Positions 13,555 to 14,969 of a stretch of DNA of 14,969 bases are shown piece by piece. The notes below the pieces were generated by a model. That model saw nothing but the letters and a program-made list of their open reading frames with translations. It made no database searches and was not told where the DNA came from. The DNA is from DATLAN01 sp035527455 (GTDB lineage Bacteria; Planctomycetota; Planctomycetia; Pirellulales; Thermoguttaceae), in contig DATLAN010000247.1 in assembly GCA_035527455.1 (NCBI GenBank), positions 1 through 14,969 on the forward strand, read 5' to 3'. Every line of letters begins with the position of its first letter. Position 1 is the stretch's first letter. Position numbers and translations under genes: made by a program.

Positions 13555-14969
13555 ATGACCATCATCGCTTACGACCTGGGAACCGGCGGAAACAAGGCGT
13601 CGCTGTACGACACCGACGGTCGACTGCTGGCTGCCGCGTTCGTCCCTTACGAGACCCGATATCCCCGGGCCGGCTGGCACGAGCAGCGGCCGGAAGATTG
13701 GTGGAAGGCGGTGGTCGAAAGCACGAACCGGCTGCTGGCCGAGGGGAATGTGCAGCCCGACGCCATCGAGTGCCTGGCCATCTCGGGCCACAGCCTCGGC
13801 TGCGTGCCGCTGGACGCCGGCGGCAACCTGCTCCGCGAGTCGACGCCCATCTGGTCCGACAAGCGGCCCGCGGCCGAAGTGGCCGAGTTCTTCGAGAAGG
13901 TCGACCCGGTCCACTGGTATCGGCTCACCGGCAACGGCTTTCCGGCGCCGCACTACACGGTCTTCAAGATCATGTGGTACCGCCGGCACGAGCCGGAGTT
14001 GTTCGGCCGGATCGACAAGATCATCGGGACCAAGGACTACGTCAACTTCAAGCTGACCGGACAGGTCAAGACCGACTATTCGTACGCCTCGGGCAGCGGC
14101 GTGTATGACCTGACCGGCTGGCGATACTCCGAGGAGCTGATCGCCGCCAGCGGCCTGCCCCGGGAGTTGTTTCCCGAGATTCTCCCCTCGACGCACATTC
14201 TGGGCGAATTGACCGCCGAGGCAGCCGAGCAGTTGGGCCTGCCGCGGAAGGCCAAGGTGGCGGCCGGCGGCGTGGACAATTCGTGCATGGCCCTGGGGGC
14301 GAGAAACATCGCCGAAGGCCGCGTCTACGCGTCGCTCGGCTCCTCGTCCTGGGTGGCCGTCAGCTCCGACAAGCCGCTCTTGGACGACGAGGCCAAGCCG
14401 TACGTCTTCACGCACGTGATGCCCGGCATGTTCACCTCGGCGATCGGCGTTTTTTCCACGGGCACGTCGTTCCAGTGGGTCCGCGACCACGTCTGTGCGA
14501 ACCTGGCCGCCGAGGCCGAGCGCGACGGGAAGAGCGCCTACGAGCTGATGACCGCACTGGCCGAGAAGTCGCCGCCGGGTGCGAACAGGCTGCTGTTCAA
14601 CCCCAGCCTGGCGGGCGGGTCTTCCATGGAGGCCAGTCCGCACATCCGCGGCGCGTTCCTGGGCTTGGATCTCGGCCACACGCAGGCCGACCTGGTCCGC
14701 GCCGCCATGGAGGGCATCGCGCTGAACCTGCGGATGGCGATCGACGAGCTGCGGGGGCTCTGCCGGGTGGCCGACGAGATGGTGGCCGTCGGCGGCGGCA
14801 GCCAAAGCCCGCTCTGGCAGCAGATCTACGCCGACGCGATGAACATCAAGGTCGTCAAGACCAACGTCGGCCAGGAGGCCGGTTCGCTGGGCGCGGCGGC
14901 GGTGGCCGCCGTGGGGGCCGGGCTGTGGAGCGACTTCGGCAAAATCGACGAAGTCCACCAGGTCGAAAG
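13555..14969 (+). CDS. FGGY-family sugar kinase, xylulokinase-like (3' end outside window)
   Basis: ATP-dependent phosphorylation of a pentulose or related sugar, cytoplasmic. About 471 codons are present; usual length is 480-520, so only a short tail is missing. Seen: N-terminal phosphate motif YDLGTGGNK with D7, WHEQRPEDWW, SGHSLGCVPLD, the sugar-site W100-S-D102, the catalytic base D241 in AGGVDNS, and the ATP-binding GGGSQSP (413-419) near NVGQEAGSLGAA. The MHG of classical D-xylulokinases is replaced by GHSLG, so the substrate could be another ketose or polyol; I leave the gene symbol blank. It follows deoC in the same direction, which suggests shared carbohydrate catabolism. The ATG at 13555 directly follows the C-rich repeat without a ribosome site, so initiation may be leaderless or start elsewhere, though MTIIAYDLG is the normal family start. 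Confidence 0.88.
   Translation, partial: MTIIAYDLGTGGNKASLYDTDGRLLAAAFVPYETRYPRAGWHEQRPEDWWKAVVESTNRLLAEGNVQPDAIECLAISGHSLGCVPLDAGGNLLRESTPIWSDKRPAAEVAEFFEKVDPVHWYRLTGNGFPAPHYTVFKIMWYRRHEPELFGRIDKIIGTKDYVNFKLTGQVKTDYSYASGSGVYDLTGWRYSEELIAASGLPRELFPEILPSTHILGELTAEAAEQLGLPRKAKVAAGGVDNSCMALGARNIAEGRVYASLGSSSWVAVSSDKPLLDDEAKPYVFTHVMPGMFTSAIGVFSTGTSFQWVRDHVCANLAAEAERDGKSAYELMTALAEKSPPGANRLLFNPSLAGGSSMEASPHIRGAFLGLDLGHTQADLVRAAMEGIALNLRMAIDELRGLCRVADEMVAVGGGSQSPLWQQIYADAMNIKVVKTNVGQEAGSLGAAAVAAVGAGLWSDFGKIDEVHQVE

Noticed and set aside
13546..14958. Minus-strand open frame of 470 aa
   Set aside because: Antisense of the sugar kinase, which has clear FGGY motifs.

Overview
The window reads as chromosomal DNA of a GC-rich bacterium, most likely a planctomycete (Pirellulales-like). 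The grounds are the very long membrane protein with a PGEQQ-type low-complexity tail (199-3627, minus), the type of isocitrate dehydrogenase, the squalene-cyclase-like and DUF116/polyprenyl-synthase genes, and gaps full of small palindromic and simple repeats. This is a judgement from gene style; no rRNA or tRNA is present to confirm it.

Layout. 1-198: no gene supported, a stem-loop and a solitary REP-like hairpin. 199-3627 (minus): large envelope protein of DUF4175-like type. 3628-3839: divergent promoter region. 3840-5069 (plus): a compact three-gene cassette of visibly lower GC (52-55% in two sampled lines, against 68% in a sampled line of the terpene genes): an 88-aa protein that looks like a minimal histone fold, an overlapping 179-aa protein with a histone-fold-like N-terminus followed by two membrane helices, and a 148-aa Gln-rich helical protein. 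5265-6371 (plus): isocitrate dehydrogenase behind a good sigma70-like promoter. 6574-7437 (minus): YmdB-family phosphodiesterase. 7438-7740: repeat-bearing divergent gap. 7741-12558 (plus): an isoprenoid block made of a compact class II (squalene-hopene-type) cyclase, a DUF116-polyprenyl synthase fusion, and a single-barrel prenyltransferase-beta-like protein that lacks the zinc ligands. 12676-13374 (plus): deoxyribose-phosphate aldolase. 13555 to the right edge (plus): FGGY sugar kinase, cut by the window end.

How genes may work together. The polyprenyl synthase would make a linear prenyl diphosphate and the class II cyclase would cyclise a polyprenyl chain or squalene; DUF116 and the single-barrel protein may be accessory. 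The aldolase and kinase are both sugar-phosphate enzymes and may be co-expressed. The histone/membrane cassette is the least explained part: it suggests a heterodimer of a soluble and a membrane-anchored histone-fold protein, with DNA tethering or signalling as possible roles.

The most striking non-coding signal is a set of three REPIN-like elements (11486-11542, 12604-12657, 13384-13430). Each is an inverted pair of 23-24 nt units, each unit starting with GTAG or GTGG followed by an 8-bp hairpin. Within each element the two units differ only by paired changes that keep every hairpin intact. A solitary unit of the second family lies at 165-188, 12.4 kb away.
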